Source of the DNA: Variovorax paradoxus B4
Lineage (GTDB): Bacteria; Pseudomonadota; Gammaproteobacteria; Burkholderiales; Burkholderiaceae_C
Direction of reading: 5' to 3'
Length of the DNA: 64,000 nucleotides
NCBI RefSeq assembly: GCF_000463015.1
Contig: NC_022247.1
Location: forward strand, 2,976,001 to 3,040,000
Below the pieces are notes generated by a model. It had not been told where the DNA came from and did no database searches. It worked only from the letters and a program-made list of their open reading frames with translations. Positions 1 through 10,529 of this stretch are shown piece by piece (position 1 is the stretch's first letter; every line of letters begins with the position of its first letter). The translations under genes and the position numbers were made by a program.

Positions 1-398
1 TTCGTCTCGGCCAGCCGACGCAGCCCCCACCCCGAGGCGAACACGAAGACCCAGGCGCTCATCACGCCGGCCGCCGCGCGCAGGATGCCCCAGCTTGTGA
101 AGCTGTGGAGCACGCCCATGCCCACCAGCAGGACCGCCGTTGCCACCAGGCCGCCGCGCACCATGCTCTTGGCCTTGACCCCGATGGCGGCGCAGCTGAC
201 CGCGCCCAGAAAGTAGCCCAGGTAGTTGAGCGAAGCCAGCACGCCGCCGGCCTCGAGCTGGAGCTTTCCTTCGTGCAGCATGATCGGCAGCATGGGCGTG
301 AAGGCAAAGCGCCCCAGGCCCATGGCAACGGCCAAGGTCACCATGCAGGCCAGCGCCGCGCGCCAGGCACCGCGCCTGCCCTGTCTGATCTCCGACAT
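1..398 (-). CDS. YbfB/YjiJ-family MFS permease, N-terminal part (truncated by window edge)
   Basis: Only the first 132 codons are present; the gene runs off the left end. The protein begins MSEIRQGRRGAW and has a hydrophobic first segment followed by GLGRFAFTPMLP, the sequence that typically marks the YbfB/YjiJ branch of the major facilitator superfamily. Three to four membrane segments are visible. The start is ATG at 398, preceded by GAAGGA at good spacing. It lies 19 bases after yejF on the same strand, so it may be read through from the yej operon. The substrate cannot be told from sequence; this branch is poorly characterised. Confidence 0.85.
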   Translation of the reverse strand, partial: MSEIRQGRRGAWRAALACMVTLAVAMGLGRFAFTPMLPIMLHEGKLQLEAGGVLASLNYLGYFLGAVSCAAIGVKAKSMVRGGLVATAVLLVGMGVLHSFTSWGILRAAAGVMSAWVFVFASGWGLRRLAET

Positions 399-417
399 TT
401 CCTTCGATCCCGTTGTT

Positions 418-2040
418 CTATTCCAGTAGCGCGGCGGCCACCAGTTTCTTTGTGTAAGGGTGCTCGGGCGCGTCGAGCACGCGCTCGACGGGGCCGGCTT
501 CGAGAATGGCACCATCCTTCATCACGATGACCTGGTGCGCCATGGCGCGGATCACTTCCACGTCGTGCGTGATCAGCAGGTAGCTCAGGCCCCGCTCGCG
601 TTGCAGGCGCTGGAGCAAACCCAGCACCTGCTTCTGGATCGTCACGTCGAGGGCGCTGGTGGGCTCGTCGAGCACCAGCAGCTGCGGATCGACGATGAGT
701 GCGCGCGCAATCGCGAGCCGCTGGCGCTGTCCACCCGAGAACTCGTGCGGATAGCGGTCGAGCAGCGAGGGAAACTGCGCCTCGTTCAAGCCCACGTCGG
801 CCAGCGCCGCCAGTGCCCTTGCGCGGCGCTGTGCCGTGTCGAGTTCGGTCGCGTGCACGCGCAGTCCCTCGCCCACGATCTGCTCGACCGTCATGCGTGG
901 CGAGAGCGAGGAGAACGGGTCCTGGAAAACCACTTGCATGACCCGCCGCAAGGCCAGGTCGGAGCTCCGGTCCACCGCCCAGCCCTTGCCGTCCACTTTC
1001 AGCGCACCCTGGTGCTTCAGCAGCCCGAGGGCAGCCAGCGCCAGCGTGGACTTGCCCGATCCGGACTCGCCAACCACGCCCAGCGTTTCACCCGGCGCAA
1101 TGCGGAAATCCGCGTTCTGCACCGCGACGAATTCGCCCTTGCGGAACCAGCCGGCGAAACCGGGCCGGGGCACCGGGTAGCCCACGCGCAGGCCCGTGGC
1201 CTCGAGCACCGGCCGCGCGTCGGCACCCGTGGGCACGGCGGTGACATCGCGCTCGGGATGGCTGTCGATCAGCCTGCGGGTGTAGGCGTGCTGCGGCGCC
1301 TCGAACACGGCAGCCACGGCGCCTTGCTCCACGATGTGGCCGTCCTCCATCACGGCGACCCGGTCGGCGAACCGGCGCACGAGGTTGAGGTCGTGCGTGA
1401 TCAGCAGCACGGCCATGCCATGCCTGCGCTGCAGATCGGCGAGCAGCTCCAGGATTTGCGCGCGCACCGTGACGTCGAGCGCGGTGGTCGGCTCGTCGGC
1501 CAGCAGCAAGCGCGGCTTGCAGGCGAGCGCCATGGCGATCATGGCGCGCTGGCGCTGGCCGCCCGAGAGCTGGTGCGGAAACGCCCGCGCCCGCCGCTCC
1601 GGCTCGGGAATGCCGGTGTCGGCCAGCAGCTGCACGGCGGCCGCCTGTGCCGCGCGCGCCGACAGGCCCTCGTGCAATTCGAGCACCTCGGCGATCTGGT
1701 CGCCCACGGTATAGAGCGCGTTGAGGGCGGTCATCGGCTCCTGGAAGATCATCGCGATCTCCTTGCCGCGGATGCCGCGCAGCTCCCGCTCCGGGATCGA
1801 GAGCAGATCGCGCCCGTTCGGTGTATTTGCGGAATCGAACAGCTTCGCCATGCCGGCCACGTCGGCGTTCTGTGCCAGGCGCAGCAGCGACAGTGCCGTC
1901 ACGGTCTTGCCCGAACCCGATTCGCCGACGAGCGCGAGCTTTTCGCCCGCGCCGATGCGGAAGTCGATGCCATGCACCACCTCCTTGCCGCCGAAGGCCA
2001 CGCGCAGCTCTTTCACGTCCAGCAGCGGCTGGTGCTTCAT
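418..2040 (-). CDS. yejF: Peptide ABC importer, fused double ATPase YejF
   Basis: This is the ATP-hydrolysing subunit of the Yej dipeptide/oligopeptide importer, at the cytoplasmic face of the inner membrane (540 aa; E. coli YejF is similar in size). It contains two complete ABC domains in tandem: the first Walker A is GESGSGKT near residues 39-46 and the second is in the middle of the chain, each followed by an LSGGQRQR or FSGGQRQR signature and a D-E Walker B. The open frame extends further upstream, but that extension lies inside yejE in another frame. I therefore chose ATG at 2040, six bases after the yejE stop. It is the last gene of yejABEF. Confidence 0.93.
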   Translation of the reverse strand: MKHQPLLDVKELRVAFGGKEVVHGIDFRIGAGEKLALVGESGSGKTVTALSLLRLAQNADVAGMAKLFDSANTPNGRDLLSIPERELRGIRGKEIAMIFQEPMTALNALYTVGDQIAEVLELHEGLSARAAQAAAVQLLADTGIPEPERRARAFPHQLSGGQRQRAMIAMALACKPRLLLADEPTTALDVTVRAQILELLADLQRRHGMAVLLITHDLNLVRRFADRVAVMEDGHIVEQGAVAAVFEAPQHAYTRRLIDSHPERDVTAVPTGADARPVLEATGLRVGYPVPRPGFAGWFRKGEFVAVQNADFRIAPGETLGVVGESGSGKSTLALAALGLLKHQGALKVDGKGWAVDRSSDLALRRVMQVVFQDPFSSLSPRMTVEQIVGEGLRVHATELDTAQRRARALAALADVGLNEAQFPSLLDRYPHEFSGGQRQRLAIARALIVDPQLLVLDEPTSALDVTIQKQVLGLLQRLQRERGLSYLLITHDVEVIRAMAHQVIVMKDGAILEAGPVERVLDAPEHPYTKKLVAAALLE

Positions 2041-2045
2041 CTCGC

Positions 2046-3089
2046 TCACTTGTCGGCCTTCCGCGGATCCAGGGCATCGCGCAGCGCGTCGCCCATGAAG
2101 GTGAGAAGCATCAGCGTCACGACCAGCACACCGAAAGTGGAAATCGAAATCCACCAGGCATCGATGTTGGCCTTGCCCTGACTCAGCAGTTCGCCGAGCG
2201 ACGGCGTGCCCGGCGGCACGCCCAGGCCCAGGAAATCGAGCGAGGTCAGCGCCAGGATGGCCGCGCTCATGCGAAACGGCAGGAAGGTGACGACCGGCAC
2301 CATGCTGTTGGGCAGGATGTGGCGCCACATGATCTGCAGATTCCCCACGCCCAGCGCGCGCGCGGCGCGCACGTAGTCCATCTGGCGGTTGCGCAGGAAC
2401 TCGGCGCGCACGTAGTCGGCCAGGCCCATCCAGCCGAACAGGCTCAGCAGGATCAGCAGCAGCGCCACGCTGGGCGCGAAGATCGCGCTGAAGATGATCA
2501 GCAGGTAGAGCTCGGGCATCGATGCCCAGATTTCGATGAAGCGCTGGAACGCGAGGTCGATCTTGCCCGCGAAGTAGCCCTGTACCGCCCCCGCCGCCAC
2601 GCCCAGCACGGTGCCAATGACGGTCAGCGCCAGGCCGAACAGTACGCTCACGCGAAAGCCGTAGATCAGCTGCGCCAGCAGGTCGCGGCCGCGGTCGTCG
2701 GTGCCGAAGAAGTTGTCGCCCGATGGCGCCGCGGGATTGGGTTGCGAGGCGAAATAGTTCAGCGTGCGCGGGCCGTAGCGGTTGGGCGCATAGAGCGCCC
2801 AGTTGGAGCCCTCGGTGATGCGCTTCTGGATGAAGGGATCGAGGTAGTCGGCTGGCGTCTCGAAATCGCCGCCGAAGGTTTTCTCGGAGTAGTCGCGCAG
2901 TACGGGGAAGTAGGTCTGCCCGTCGTAGCGCACGACCAGCGGCTTCTCGGTGGACAGCAGCTCGGCGAACAGGCTCAGCACCACCAGCGTCGAGAAGACG
3001 ACCAGGCTCCAGAACCCCAGCGGATTGCGGCGGAAGCGGCGCCAGGCGCGGCGGCCCGGGCTCGCGGAAACAACGGCGGCGCTAGTCAA
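2046..3089 (-). CDS. yejE: Peptide ABC importer permease YejE
   Basis: Inner-membrane permease subunit of the Yej importer, 347 aa. One N-terminal membrane segment (about residues 27-45) is followed by a long periplasmic stretch containing [13 protein letters not shown], typical of OppC/DppC-type permeases. A five-segment BPD_transp_1 core comes next, and its coupling helix reads [20 protein letters not shown]. Its start overlaps the yejB stop by eight bases, indicating translational coupling. It pairs with YejB to form the channel and with YejF for energy. Family and operon position agree, so the call is firm; the exact peptide range transported is unknown. Confidence 0.93.
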   Translation of the reverse strand: MTSAAVVSASPGRRAWRRFRRNPLGFWSLVVFSTLVVLSLFAELLSTEKPLVVRYDGQTYFPVLRDYSEKTFGGDFETPADYLDPFIQKRITEGSNWALYAPNRYGPRTLNYFASQPNPAAPSGDNFFGTDDRGRDLLAQLIYGFRVSVLFGLALTVIGTVLGVAAGAVQGYFAGKIDLAFQRFIEIWASMPELYLLIIFSAIFAPSVALLLILLSLFGWMGLADYVRAEFLRNRQMDYVRAARALGVGNLQIMWRHILPNSMVPVVTFLPFRMSAAILALTSLDFLGLGVPPGTPSLGELLSQGKANIDAWWISISTFGVLVVTLMLLTFMGDALRDALDPRKADK

Positions 3090-4116
3090 ACTTGACCCTC
3101 GGATCGACCCAGACGTAGCAGAGGTCGGAAATCAGCTTGGTGACCAGGCCGATCAGCGTGAACAGGTAGAGCGTGCCCAGCACCACGGGATAGTCGCGGC
3201 GGATCACGCTCTCGTAGCTCAGAAGGCCCAGGCCGTCGAGCGTGAACAGCGTCTCGATCAGCAGCGACCCGGTGAAGAACGCGCCGATGAAGGCCGACGG
3301 GAAGCCCGTGATGATCGGGATCAGCGCATTGCGGAACACGTGCTTCCAGAGTACCTGCCGCTGCGACAGCCCCTTGGCGCGCGCCGTCAGCACGTACTGC
3401 TTGCGGATTTCCTCGAGGAAGGAGTTCTTCGTCAGCATGGCGGTGACGGCAAAGCTGCCGAGCACCATCGACGTCACCGGCAGCGCGATGTGCCACAGGT
3501 AGTCGACGATGCGCGCGCCCCAGTTCATGCTTTCCCAGTTGGGCGACGTGAGACCTCGCAGCGGAAACCACTGCAGTTGCCCGCCGAAGATCACGAGCAG
3601 CGCCACGCCCAGGACGAAGCCCGGAATGGCATAACCGATCAGCACGATCAGCGTGGTGACGAAGTCGAAGCGCGTACCGGCCCTCACGGCCTTTGCCACG
3701 CCGAGCGGCACCGCGATGAGATAGCTGATGAAGAAGGTCCAGAGGCCGAGGCTGATGGACACCGGCATCTTCTCCTTGATGAGCTGCCAGACGTCCTTGC
3801 GCTGATAGAAGCTGGTGCCCAGGTCGAAGCGCGCGAACGACTTCAGCATGGTCCACAGGCGTTCATGAGCAGGCTTGTCGAAGCCGTAGAGCTTCCGGAT
3901 GTCCTCGACGCGCTGCGGGTCGAGGCCCTGGCGGCCACGGTAACCCGCCCCGCTGGACGCGGCCCGCTCGCCGCCCGAATCGCGCCCCTGCAACTGCGCC
4001 ACCATCTGCTCGACCGGGCCGCCGGGCACGAACTGGATCACGCCGAAGGTGATGACGAGCACGCCCAGCAGCGTGGGGATCATCAGCAGCAGGCGCTTGA
4101 GGATGTAGCTGGTCAT
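3082..4116 (-). CDS. yejB: Peptide ABC importer permease YejB
   Basis: Second permease subunit of the Yej importer, 344 aa. It begins MTSYILKRLLLMIPTLLGV, the classic start of DppB/OppB-type permeases, and has FVPGGP in the first periplasmic loop. The coupling loop, ARAKGLSQRQVLWKHVFRNA, lies in the C-terminal half. A low-complexity insert rich in G, R and S (about residues 44-62) precedes the conserved LYGFDKP region. The ATG at 4116 lies 27 bases after the yejA stop. Known family members import short peptides, and in E. coli also microcin C; that role is inferred here from homology only. Confidence 0.93.
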   Translation of the reverse strand: MTSYILKRLLLMIPTLLGVLVITFGVIQFVPGGPVEQMVAQLQGRDSGGERAASSGAGYRGRQGLDPQRVEDIRKLYGFDKPAHERLWTMLKSFARFDLGTSFYQRKDVWQLIKEKMPVSISLGLWTFFISYLIAVPLGVAKAVRAGTRFDFVTTLIVLIGYAIPGFVLGVALLVIFGGQLQWFPLRGLTSPNWESMNWGARIVDYLWHIALPVTSMVLGSFAVTAMLTKNSFLEEIRKQYVLTARAKGLSQRQVLWKHVFRNALIPIITGFPSAFIGAFFTGSLLIETLFTLDGLGLLSYESVIRRDYPVVLGTLYLFTLIGLVTKLISDLCYVWVDPRVKFD

Positions 4117-4143
4117 TCGGTGTTCATGTCCGGTGCGGCCGCG

Positions 4144-5940
4144 TCATTTGTTGTCGGGCGAAGCCCACCACGTGGTGAGCGCCCAGTCGCCGGCATCGTA
4201 GTACGGCGGAAGGGTCGGCGGCAGCACGAACGGCGCCGACCGGTAGCCGACCAGGAACGCGTTGCCGTAGTACTGCGGAATCGAGTAGTAGCCGTTGGAG
4301 AGCACCCGGTCGAGCACGCGCATGGCCGTGGCCAGCTCGGGCCGCGTGGTGGCCGCCAGCACCTTGCCGACCACCGCATCCACGGCCGGATCGGCAATGC
4401 CCCAGATATTGGACGAACCCGGCGTGTCGGCCGCCTTGGAGCCGAACAGCTCGAGCAGCTCGCCGCCCGGCGCGCTGTTGCCGGGCAGGCGCAGCGAGGT
4501 CATCTCGAAGTCGAAGTTCTGCATGCGCTGCTGCGAGAGCGAGAAATCGACCGTGCGGAACGTCATCTCGATGCCGAGCTTGCGCAGCGCCGTCTGCAGC
4601 GGCGTCACGACGCGGATCAGCCCGGGCTGGTCGTTGAGGAACTCGATCGTGAAGGCCTCGTTCTTCGCGTTGCGCAGCGCGCCGTCGCGATAGGTCCAGC
4701 CAGCCTCTTCCAGCAGCGCCCTCGCCTTGCGCAGATTCTCGCGCAGGCTGTCGGGCGGCGCCGTGCTCGGCGGCTGCGGGGCCGGGCCGAACACCTCGGG
4801 CTTGAGCTTGCCGCGCAGCGGCTCCATCAGCGCCAGTTCGTCGGGCTTGGGCAGGCCCTCGGCATGGAACTCGCTGTTCGGAAAGTAGCCCTGCACCCGC
4901 GTGTAGATGCCGTAGAACAGCTGGCGGTTGAGCCACTCGAAATCCATCGCCAGACCAATGGCCTGCCGCACGCGCGCGTCCTTGAACTTGTCCTTGCGGA
5001 TGTTGAACACGTAGCCCTGGAAGTCGCCCGGGTTGTGATTTTCGAAGGCGCGCTTGACGATCTCGCCGCTGTCGAACTGCTTGCCCTTGTACTGGCGCGC
5101 CCAGTTGCGCGAGGTGAATTCGCGCATGAAGTCGAACTCGCCGGCCTTCAGCCCCTCGAAGCGCGCGGTCTCGTCCAGGTAGACCCGGAAGGTGACGCGA
5201 TCGAAGTTGTAGAGCCCCTTGCGCACCGGCAGGTCTGCGCCCCAGTAGTCGGCGCGGCGCACATAGGTGATGTCGCGGCCCAGGCGGTCGCTGGCCGGCT
5301 TGTAGGGGCCGGAGCCGATCGGCATCTCGGTGACGATCTGGTCGAAGGGCTTGCCCCCGCCCCATTGGCGGCTGAAGACCGCCATGCCGCCGATCACCAG
5401 CGGCAGTTCGCGGTTCGGGCTCGCAAAGTCGAATCGCACGACGCGCTCGCTGGTGGCCGTGGCCTTCTTCACTTCGGCGTAGATGGTGCGGAACTGCGGC
5501 GCGGCCAGCGGGCCGGTCAGGGTGTTGAACGAGTGCACCACGTCGGCCGCCAGCACCGGCGAGCCGTCGTTGAAGCGCGCCTTGGGGTTCAGGCGGAAGG
5601 TGGCCGACAGGCGGTCGGGCGCCACCTCGACGTCTTCGGCAAGCAGGCCATAGACCGTGGTCGGCTCTTCGGAATTGCCCGTCATCAGGCTCTCGAACAT
5701 CAGCGAGCCGATGCCCGAGGGCGCCGTGCCTTTGAGCGTGAACGGATTGAGCTTGTCGAAGTTGGTCGGCCGCGTGGGCGGCACCATCCGGATCTCGCCG
5801 CCCTTGGGCGCATCCGGATTCACATAGCTGAAGTGGGTGAAGCCCGGCGGGTATTTGATGTCGCCGAACTGCGCGTAGGCATGGGCGGCCCATGAAGGAG
5901 CCGCCGAGAGCGCCAGAAAAAGAAGCAGCCAAACCCGCAT
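4144..5940 (-). CDS. yejA: Periplasmic peptide-binding protein YejA
   Basis: Extracytoplasmic solute-binding protein (SBP_bac_5 family, 598 aa) of the Yej importer and first gene of yejABEF. A signal peptide is evident: [18 protein letters not shown], then [13 protein letters not shown]. The conserved region with [19 protein letters not shown] follows. A longer start at 5979 (MKLPRENLG) is possible but would overlap the fabI start and bury the signal peptide, so I use ATG at 5940. The gene is divergent from fabI with only 37 bases between start codons, so the two promoters must overlap each other or the coding ends. Confidence 0.92.
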   Translation of the reverse strand: MRVWLLLFLALSAAPSWAAHAYAQFGDIKYPPGFTHFSYVNPDAPKGGEIRMVPPTRPTNFDKLNPFTLKGTAPSGIGSLMFESLMTGNSEEPTTVYGLLAEDVEVAPDRLSATFRLNPKARFNDGSPVLAADVVHSFNTLTGPLAAPQFRTIYAEVKKATATSERVVRFDFASPNRELPLVIGGMAVFSRQWGGGKPFDQIVTEMPIGSGPYKPASDRLGRDITYVRRADYWGADLPVRKGLYNFDRVTFRVYLDETARFEGLKAGEFDFMREFTSRNWARQYKGKQFDSGEIVKRAFENHNPGDFQGYVFNIRKDKFKDARVRQAIGLAMDFEWLNRQLFYGIYTRVQGYFPNSEFHAEGLPKPDELALMEPLRGKLKPEVFGPAPQPPSTAPPDSLRENLRKARALLEEAGWTYRDGALRNAKNEAFTIEFLNDQPGLIRVVTPLQTALRKLGIEMTFRTVDFSLSQQRMQNFDFEMTSLRLPGNSAPGGELLELFGSKAADTPGSSNIWGIADPAVDAVVGKVLAATTRPELATAMRVLDRVLSNGYYSIPQYYGNAFLVGYRSAPFVLPPTLPPYYDAGDWALTTWWASPDNK

Positions 5941-5977
5941 GCGAGAATTCTGCCCAAGATTTTCACGAGGCAACTTC

Positions 5978-6760
5978 ATGGGCTTTCTTTCCGGCAAAAA
6001 ACTGTTGATCACCGGCGTGTTGAGCAATCGCTCCATTGCCTACGGCATAGCCAAGGCCTGTCACGAACAAGGCGCCGAGCTTGCTTTCAGCTACGTCGGC
6101 GAGCGATTCAAGGACCGTATCACCGAATTCGCCGCAGACTTCGGCTCCAAGCTTATTTTTGACTGCGACGTGGGCGACGACGCGCAGATCGACAAGCTGT
6201 TCGCCGATCTGGCGCAGACCTGGCCCAGGTTCGACGGGTTCGTGCACAGCATCGGGTTCGCGCCGCGCGAGGCCATCGCGGGCGACTTCCTCGAAGGGCT
6301 CTCGCGCGAGGGCTTCAAGATTGCGCACGACATCAGCGCCTACAGCTTCCCCGCCATGGCCAAGGCGGCCCTGCCCTACCTCAACGACAAGTCGGCGCTG
6401 CTGACGCTGACCTACCTCGGCGCCGAGCGCGCGCTGCCCAACTACAACACGATGGGCCTGGCCAAGGCCTCGCTCGAGGCGTCGGTGCGCTACACCGCGG
6501 CTTCGCTCGGTCCCAAGGGCATGCGGGTCAACGGCATCAGCGCCGGCCCGATCAAGACGCTGGCGGCCAGCGGCATCAAGGGCTTCGGCAAGATGCTGTC
6601 CGCCGTGGCCGACGCCTCTCCCATCCGCCGCAACGTGACCATCGAGGAAGTCGGCAACGTGGCCGCCTTCCTGCTGAGCGACCTGGCCAGCGGCGTCACC
6701 GCCGAGATCACCTATGTGGACGGCGGCTTCAGCAACGTCGTGGCGGGCATGGCCGAGTAA
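5978..6760 (+). CDS. fabI: Enoyl-[acyl-carrier-protein] reductase (NADH) FabI
   Basis: Catalyses the last step of each fatty-acid elongation round, reducing enoyl-ACP with NADH in the cytosol. At 260 aa it aligns without numbering shifts to the E. coli enzyme: Tyr146, Tyr156 and Lys163 form the active site (NYNTMGLAK). Gly93 and Met159, positions linked to triclosan sensitivity, are the wild-type residues. The start is ATG at 5978, preceded by CACGAGG. A longer frame begins upstream, but its N-terminal extension lies in the yejA 5' end. The gene is followed after 18 bases by a ligase gene on the same strand. Confidence 0.96.
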   Translation: MGFLSGKKLLITGVLSNRSIAYGIAKACHEQGAELAFSYVGERFKDRITEFAADFGSKLIFDCDVGDDAQIDKLFADLAQTWPRFDGFVHSIGFAPREAIAGDFLEGLSREGFKIAHDISAYSFPAMAKAALPYLNDKSALLTLTYLGAERALPNYNTMGLAKASLEASVRYTAASLGPKGMRVNGISAGPIKTLAASGIKGFGKMLSAVADASPIRRNVTIEEVGNVAAFLLSDLASGVTAEITYVDGGFSNVVAGMAE

Positions 6761-6778
6761 TCGATTGGCAACGGCCTC

Positions 6779-7630
6779 TTGCTGAACAGACGTTCCCTCC
6801 TGCTCGCCGGCCTCGGCGCGCTGGCGGCCCGCGTGGCCGCCGCGCGCGAGGCCGCGCCGGCATTGATGCTGGCCGAGGTCTACCGCCCCGGTATGTCGCT
6901 GGCCGACTACTGGGTCAGCGAAAAATTCGACGGCGTGCGCGGCTACTGGGACGGCCAGCAGCTGTGGACGCGCGGCGGCGAACCGGTGGTGGCGCCCGCC
7001 TGGTTCATCGCGCCGCTGCCGAAGCAGCCGCTCGACGGCGAACTGTGGGCCGGCAGGGGCCAGTTCGCGCACGCAGTTTCCACCGTGCGCAGCCAGACAC
7101 CCAGCGACACCGCCTGGCACGGCATGCGCTTCATGGTGTTCGACCTCCCGGCCCAGGGCGGCGATTTCACGGCGCGGCTGGCTGTCTTGCGCAAGCTGCT
7201 GCCGATCACCGATGCGCCGTGGGTGGTGCCCGTGCCGCAGGAGCGCGCAACCACCCATGCGGAGCTGCAGGCCCTGCTCGCCAAGACGGTGAAGATGGGC
7301 GGCGAAGGCCTGATGCTGCACCGGGGTGGATCGCTCTACCGTGCCGAACGCAACAGCGACCTGCTCAAGGTCAAGCCCCACGACGACGCCGAGGCCCGGG
7401 TGGTCGGGCACATGCCCGGCAAAGGCCGGCACAGCGGCCGATTGGGCGCACTGCTGGTCGAAACCCCCGAGGGCAGGCGCTTCAAGCTCGGCAGCGGCCT
7501 GACCGACGCCGAGCGCGAGAACCCGCCCGCTGTCGGAAGCTGGGTGACGTACCGCTACAACGGCACCAATCCGGGCGGCCTGCCCAGGTTCGCCCGCTTC
7601 ATGCGGGTGCGCAGCGACCTGCCCTCCTGA
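6779..7630 (+). CDS. Exported ATP-dependent DNA ligase (LigE-type)
   Basis: A minimal ATP-dependent DNA ligase of 283 aa. Nucleotidyltransferase motifs are visible: motif I KFDGVRG with the AMP-accepting Lys near residue 48, motif III FMVFDLP, motif IV EGLMLHR and motif V LLKVKP. A short OB domain follows (about residues 200-283). The N-terminus, MLNRRSLLLAGLGALAARVAAA, is a signal peptide with a paired Arg that resembles a Tat signal, which fits the small periplasmic LigE group known from Proteobacteria. The start is TTG at 6779; no strong ribosome site is visible, and the signal peptide decides the start. Possible roles are repair or joining of incoming DNA; this is inference. Confidence 0.88.
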   Translation: MLNRRSLLLAGLGALAARVAAAREAAPALMLAEVYRPGMSLADYWVSEKFDGVRGYWDGQQLWTRGGEPVVAPAWFIAPLPKQPLDGELWAGRGQFAHAVSTVRSQTPSDTAWHGMRFMVFDLPAQGGDFTARLAVLRKLLPITDAPWVVPVPQERATTHAELQALLAKTVKMGGEGLMLHRGGSLYRAERNSDLLKVKPHDDAEARVVGHMPGKGRHSGRLGALLVETPEGRRFKLGSGLTDAERENPPAVGSWVTYRYNGTNPGGLPRFARFMRVRSDLPS

Positions 7631-7657
7631 GGCGCAGCGCGCCTGCTGCGCGCGCCT
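7631..7657. terminator. GC-rich hairpin between convergent genes
   Basis: The stretch between the ligase stop and the decarboxylase stop folds into a GC-rich imperfect hairpin (GGCGCAGCGCG against TGCGCGCGCC). There is no clear T-run on either side, so it may only weaken read-through between the two convergent genes. Confidence 0.3.
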
Positions 7658-7666
7658 CCTTGTCGA

Positions 7667-9967
7667 TTACTTCTTCGGCGCGGCCACGCAGTCCGCGTAG
7701 TACCGCTTCTTGCCGGTTTCGTCGACGCGCGCCACCAGGCCATGGATGTCGGTCTCGAAGCCCGGGCACTGCGAGTTGAACTCGCGCGAGAACCGGAGGT
7801 AGTCGACGATCTTCTTGTTGAACACCTCGCCCGGAATCAAGAGCGGAATGCCCGGCGGGTACGGCGTGATCAGACTGGTGGTGATGCGGCCTTCGAGCTC
7901 GTCGATCTCCACGCGCTCGGTCTTGCGGTGCGCGATGTGGGCGAAGGCATCGCTCGGCTTCATGGCCGGCGTCAGGTCGCTCAGGTACATCTCGGTCGTC
8001 AGGCGCGCCACGTCGAAGCGGGCGTACAGCTGGTGGATGTGCTGGCACAGGTCGCGCAGGCCCAGGCGCTCGTAGCCGGGATGCTGCTGGCAGAACTCCG
8101 GCAGGATGCGCCACATCGGCTGGTTGCGCGCGTAGTCGTCCTTGAACTGCTGCAGCGCCGTGAGCAGCGTGTTCCAGCGGCCCTTGGTGATGCCGATGGT
8201 GAACATGATGAAGAAGCTGTAGAGCCCGGTCTTCTCCACGATCACGCCGTGCTCGGCCAGGAACTTGGTGACCACGCTGGCGGGAATGCCGGTCTCGGCG
8301 AAATTGCCTTCGAGGTCGAGGCCGGGCGTCACGATGGTCGACTTGATCGGGTCGAGCATGTTGAAGCCATCGGCCAGCTCGCCGAAGCCGTGCCAGTTGC
8401 GCGGCGACTTCTTGTTTTTCGGCTTGCCGTTCTTCTCGCCCGTCATGATCCAGTCTTCGGCGCGGCCGATGCCTTCGTCGACGAGCTTCTCGGGGCCCCA
8501 GACCTTGAACCACCATTCGTCCTTGCCGAACTCGTCCTCGACCTTGCGCATCGCGCGGCGGAAGTCGAGCGCCTCGAGAATGCTTTCCTCCACCAGCGCG
8601 GTGCCGCCGGGCGGCTCCATCATGGCCGCGGCCACGTCGCAGCTTGCGATGATCGCGTACTGCGGGCTGGTCGACGAGTGCATCAGGTAGGCCTCGTTGA
8701 ACAGGTCGCGGTCGAGCGCACGGTTCTGCGAGTCCTGCACCAGCACGTGGCTGGCCTGGCTGATGCCCGCGAGCAGCTTGTGGGTCGACTGCGTGGCAAA
8801 CACCAGCGACTCCTTGGGCCGAACACGGCGCTTGCCCATGGCATGGTAGGCGCCGTAGAACGGGTGGAAGGCGGCATGCGGCAGCCAGGCCTCGTCGAAG
8901 TGCAGCGTGTCGACGTAGCCGTCGAGCATGTTCTTGATGGTCTCGGTGTTGTAGATCACGCCGTCGTAGGTCGACTGGGTGAGCGTCATCACGCGCGGCT
9001 TGACCTTGTTGGGGTCCACGTCGGCGAGCAGCGGATTGGCCTTGATCTTGGCCTTGATGGCGCTCTGCTCGAACTCGCTCTTCGGAATCGGGCCGATGAT
9101 GCCGAAGTGGTTGCGCGTGGGCTTCATGAACACCGGAATCGCGCCGGTCATGATGATCGCGTGCAGGATCGACTTGTGGCAGTTGCGGTCGACCACCACC
9201 ACGTCGTCGGGTGCCACCGTGTGGTGCCAGACCATCTTGTTGCTGGTGCTGGTGCCGTTGGTCACGAAGAAGCAATGGTCGGCGTTGAAAATGCGCGCCG
9301 CATTGCGTTCGCTGGCCGCCACCGGGCCGGTATGGTCGAGCAGTTGGCCGAGTTCTTCCACCGCGTTGCAGACGTCGGCGCGCAGCATGTTCTCGCCGAA
9401 GAACTGGTGGAACATCTGGCCCACCGGGCTCTTCAGGAACGCCACGCCGCCCGAATGGCCCGGGCAGTGCCACGAGTACGAGCCGTCTTCCGCGTAGTCG
9501 ATCAGCGCCTTGAAGAACGGCGGCTGCACGCCTTCGAGGTAGCTCTTGGCCTCACGGATGATGTGGCGCGCCACGAACTCCGGCGTGTCCTCGAACATGT
9601 GGATGAAGCCGTGCAGCTCGCGCAGGATGTCGTTGGGGATGTGGCGCGAGGTCTTGGTTTCGCCGTAGATGTAGATCGGCACGTCGGCGTTCTTGCGGCG
9701 CACCTCGCCGATAAAGCTGCGCAGGCTCAGCACGGCGGGATCGAGGTCGGGGCCGACCGTGAATTCCTCGTCGTCGATCGACAGGATGAAGGCGCTGGCG
9801 CGGCTTTGCTGTTGCGCGAACTGGCTCAGGTCCCCGTAGCTCGTGACGCCCAGCACCTCGAAGCCCTCGCTTTCGAAGGCCTGCGCGAGCGCGCGAATAC
9901 CGAGGCCCGAGGTGTTTTCGGAGCGGAAGTCCTCGTCGATGATGACGATGGGGAAGCGAAATTTCAT
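7667..9967 (-). CDS. Orn/Lys/Arg decarboxylase, PLP fold type I
   Basis: A large pyridoxal-phosphate decarboxylase (766 aa) of the inducible/biosynthetic Orn/Lys/Arg family. An N-terminal receiver-like wing domain (about residues 1-130) is followed by the PLP-binding core, with Lys397 in STHKLLAG as the Schiff-base Lys and Asp358 in FDEAW, and then a C-terminal domain with ITPYPPGIPLLIPGE. The start is ATG at 9967 with GGAG ten bases upstream; the open frame extends further but loses similarity. A possible -10 box TACACT lies on the minus strand at 10005-10000. Sequence alone does not say whether the substrate is arginine, lysine or ornithine. Products feed polyamine synthesis or acid resistance. 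Confidence 0.9.
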   Translation of the reverse strand: MKFRFPIVIIDEDFRSENTSGLGIRALAQAFESEGFEVLGVTSYGDLSQFAQQQSRASAFILSIDDEEFTVGPDLDPAVLSLRSFIGEVRRKNADVPIYIYGETKTSRHIPNDILRELHGFIHMFEDTPEFVARHIIREAKSYLEGVQPPFFKALIDYAEDGSYSWHCPGHSGGVAFLKSPVGQMFHQFFGENMLRADVCNAVEELGQLLDHTGPVAASERNAARIFNADHCFFVTNGTSTSNKMVWHHTVAPDDVVVVDRNCHKSILHAIIMTGAIPVFMKPTRNHFGIIGPIPKSEFEQSAIKAKIKANPLLADVDPNKVKPRVMTLTQSTYDGVIYNTETIKNMLDGYVDTLHFDEAWLPHAAFHPFYGAYHAMGKRRVRPKESLVFATQSTHKLLAGISQASHVLVQDSQNRALDRDLFNEAYLMHSSTSPQYAIIASCDVAAAMMEPPGGTALVEESILEALDFRRAMRKVEDEFGKDEWWFKVWGPEKLVDEGIGRAEDWIMTGEKNGKPKNKKSPRNWHGFGELADGFNMLDPIKSTIVTPGLDLEGNFAETGIPASVVTKFLAEHGVIVEKTGLYSFFIMFTIGITKGRWNTLLTALQQFKDDYARNQPMWRILPEFCQQHPGYERLGLRDLCQHIHQLYARFDVARLTTEMYLSDLTPAMKPSDAFAHIAHRKTERVEIDELEGRITTSLITPYPPGIPLLIPGEVFNKKIVDYLRFSREFNSQCPGFETDIHGLVARVDETGKKRYYADCVAAPKK

Positions 9968-10075
9968 GAGCAGGGCTCCGGACAGGCAATGAGGCGCGAA
10001 GTGTACGGAATTCGGATGAAGGATTGAGTCAGGTTTTGACACAGAATGTCGTGCATTCACCAAAGAGGAGAAGTC

Positions 10076-10501
10076 ATGGCGAATTCCACCATCTGGTGGC
10101 TGATAGCGGGGGCCGCCATCGTGCTGGAGTTGCTTTCCGGCACGGTTTACCTGTTGCTGCTGGCGACCGGTTTCGCGGCGGCAGCCATTGCGGCGCATCT
10201 GGGCGCAGGCACCGTCGCGCAACTGGTGGTGGCGGCCGTCGTCGGCGTGGGGGCAGTCCTGGTCTGGTATGCCGTTCAGCGCCGGCGGCCGGCCCCGCGG
10301 CCCACAGCATCGAACCGCGATGTCAATCTGGACATCGGCGAGACCATTCACGTCGAGGCATGGAACCCCGACGGCACCGCCACCGTTCGTTATCGCGGCG
10401 CCCAGTGGACCGTGATTCCGCGCGCGGGCCAGGCCCCCACCACCGGCGAACACCGCGTGGTCGAGGTTGTCGGCAGCCGGCTCGTGGTCGACAAGACCTG
10501 A
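10076..10501 (+). CDS. NfeD-family membrane protein
   Basis: A 141-aa protein with two or three membrane segments in its first 65 residues and a soluble OB-fold-like C-terminal domain (about residues 80-141, containing VEAWNPDGTATVRYRGAQW). This is the short NfeD architecture. NfeD proteins are almost always encoded beside an SPFH protein and are thought to work with it in membrane microdomains; here the SPFH gene follows after 28 bases. The start at 10076 has a strong ribosome site, AAAGAGGAG. Confidence 0.88.
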   Translation: MANSTIWWLIAGAAIVLELLSGTVYLLLLATGFAAAAIAAHLGAGTVAQLVVAAVVGVGAVLVWYAVQRRRPAPRPTASNRDVNLDIGETIHVEAWNPDGTATVRYRGAQWTVIPRAGQAPTTGEHRVVEVVGSRLVVDKT

Positions 10502-10529
10502 TCAGAACAGAACCCTAGAGGAGAAAACC

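Noticed and set aside
2950..5895. 981-codon open frame on the plus strand opposite yejB/yejA
   Set aside because: It is antisense to well-supported yej genes, has a low-complexity His/Arg/Glu composition typical of high-GC shadow frames, and shows no domain.
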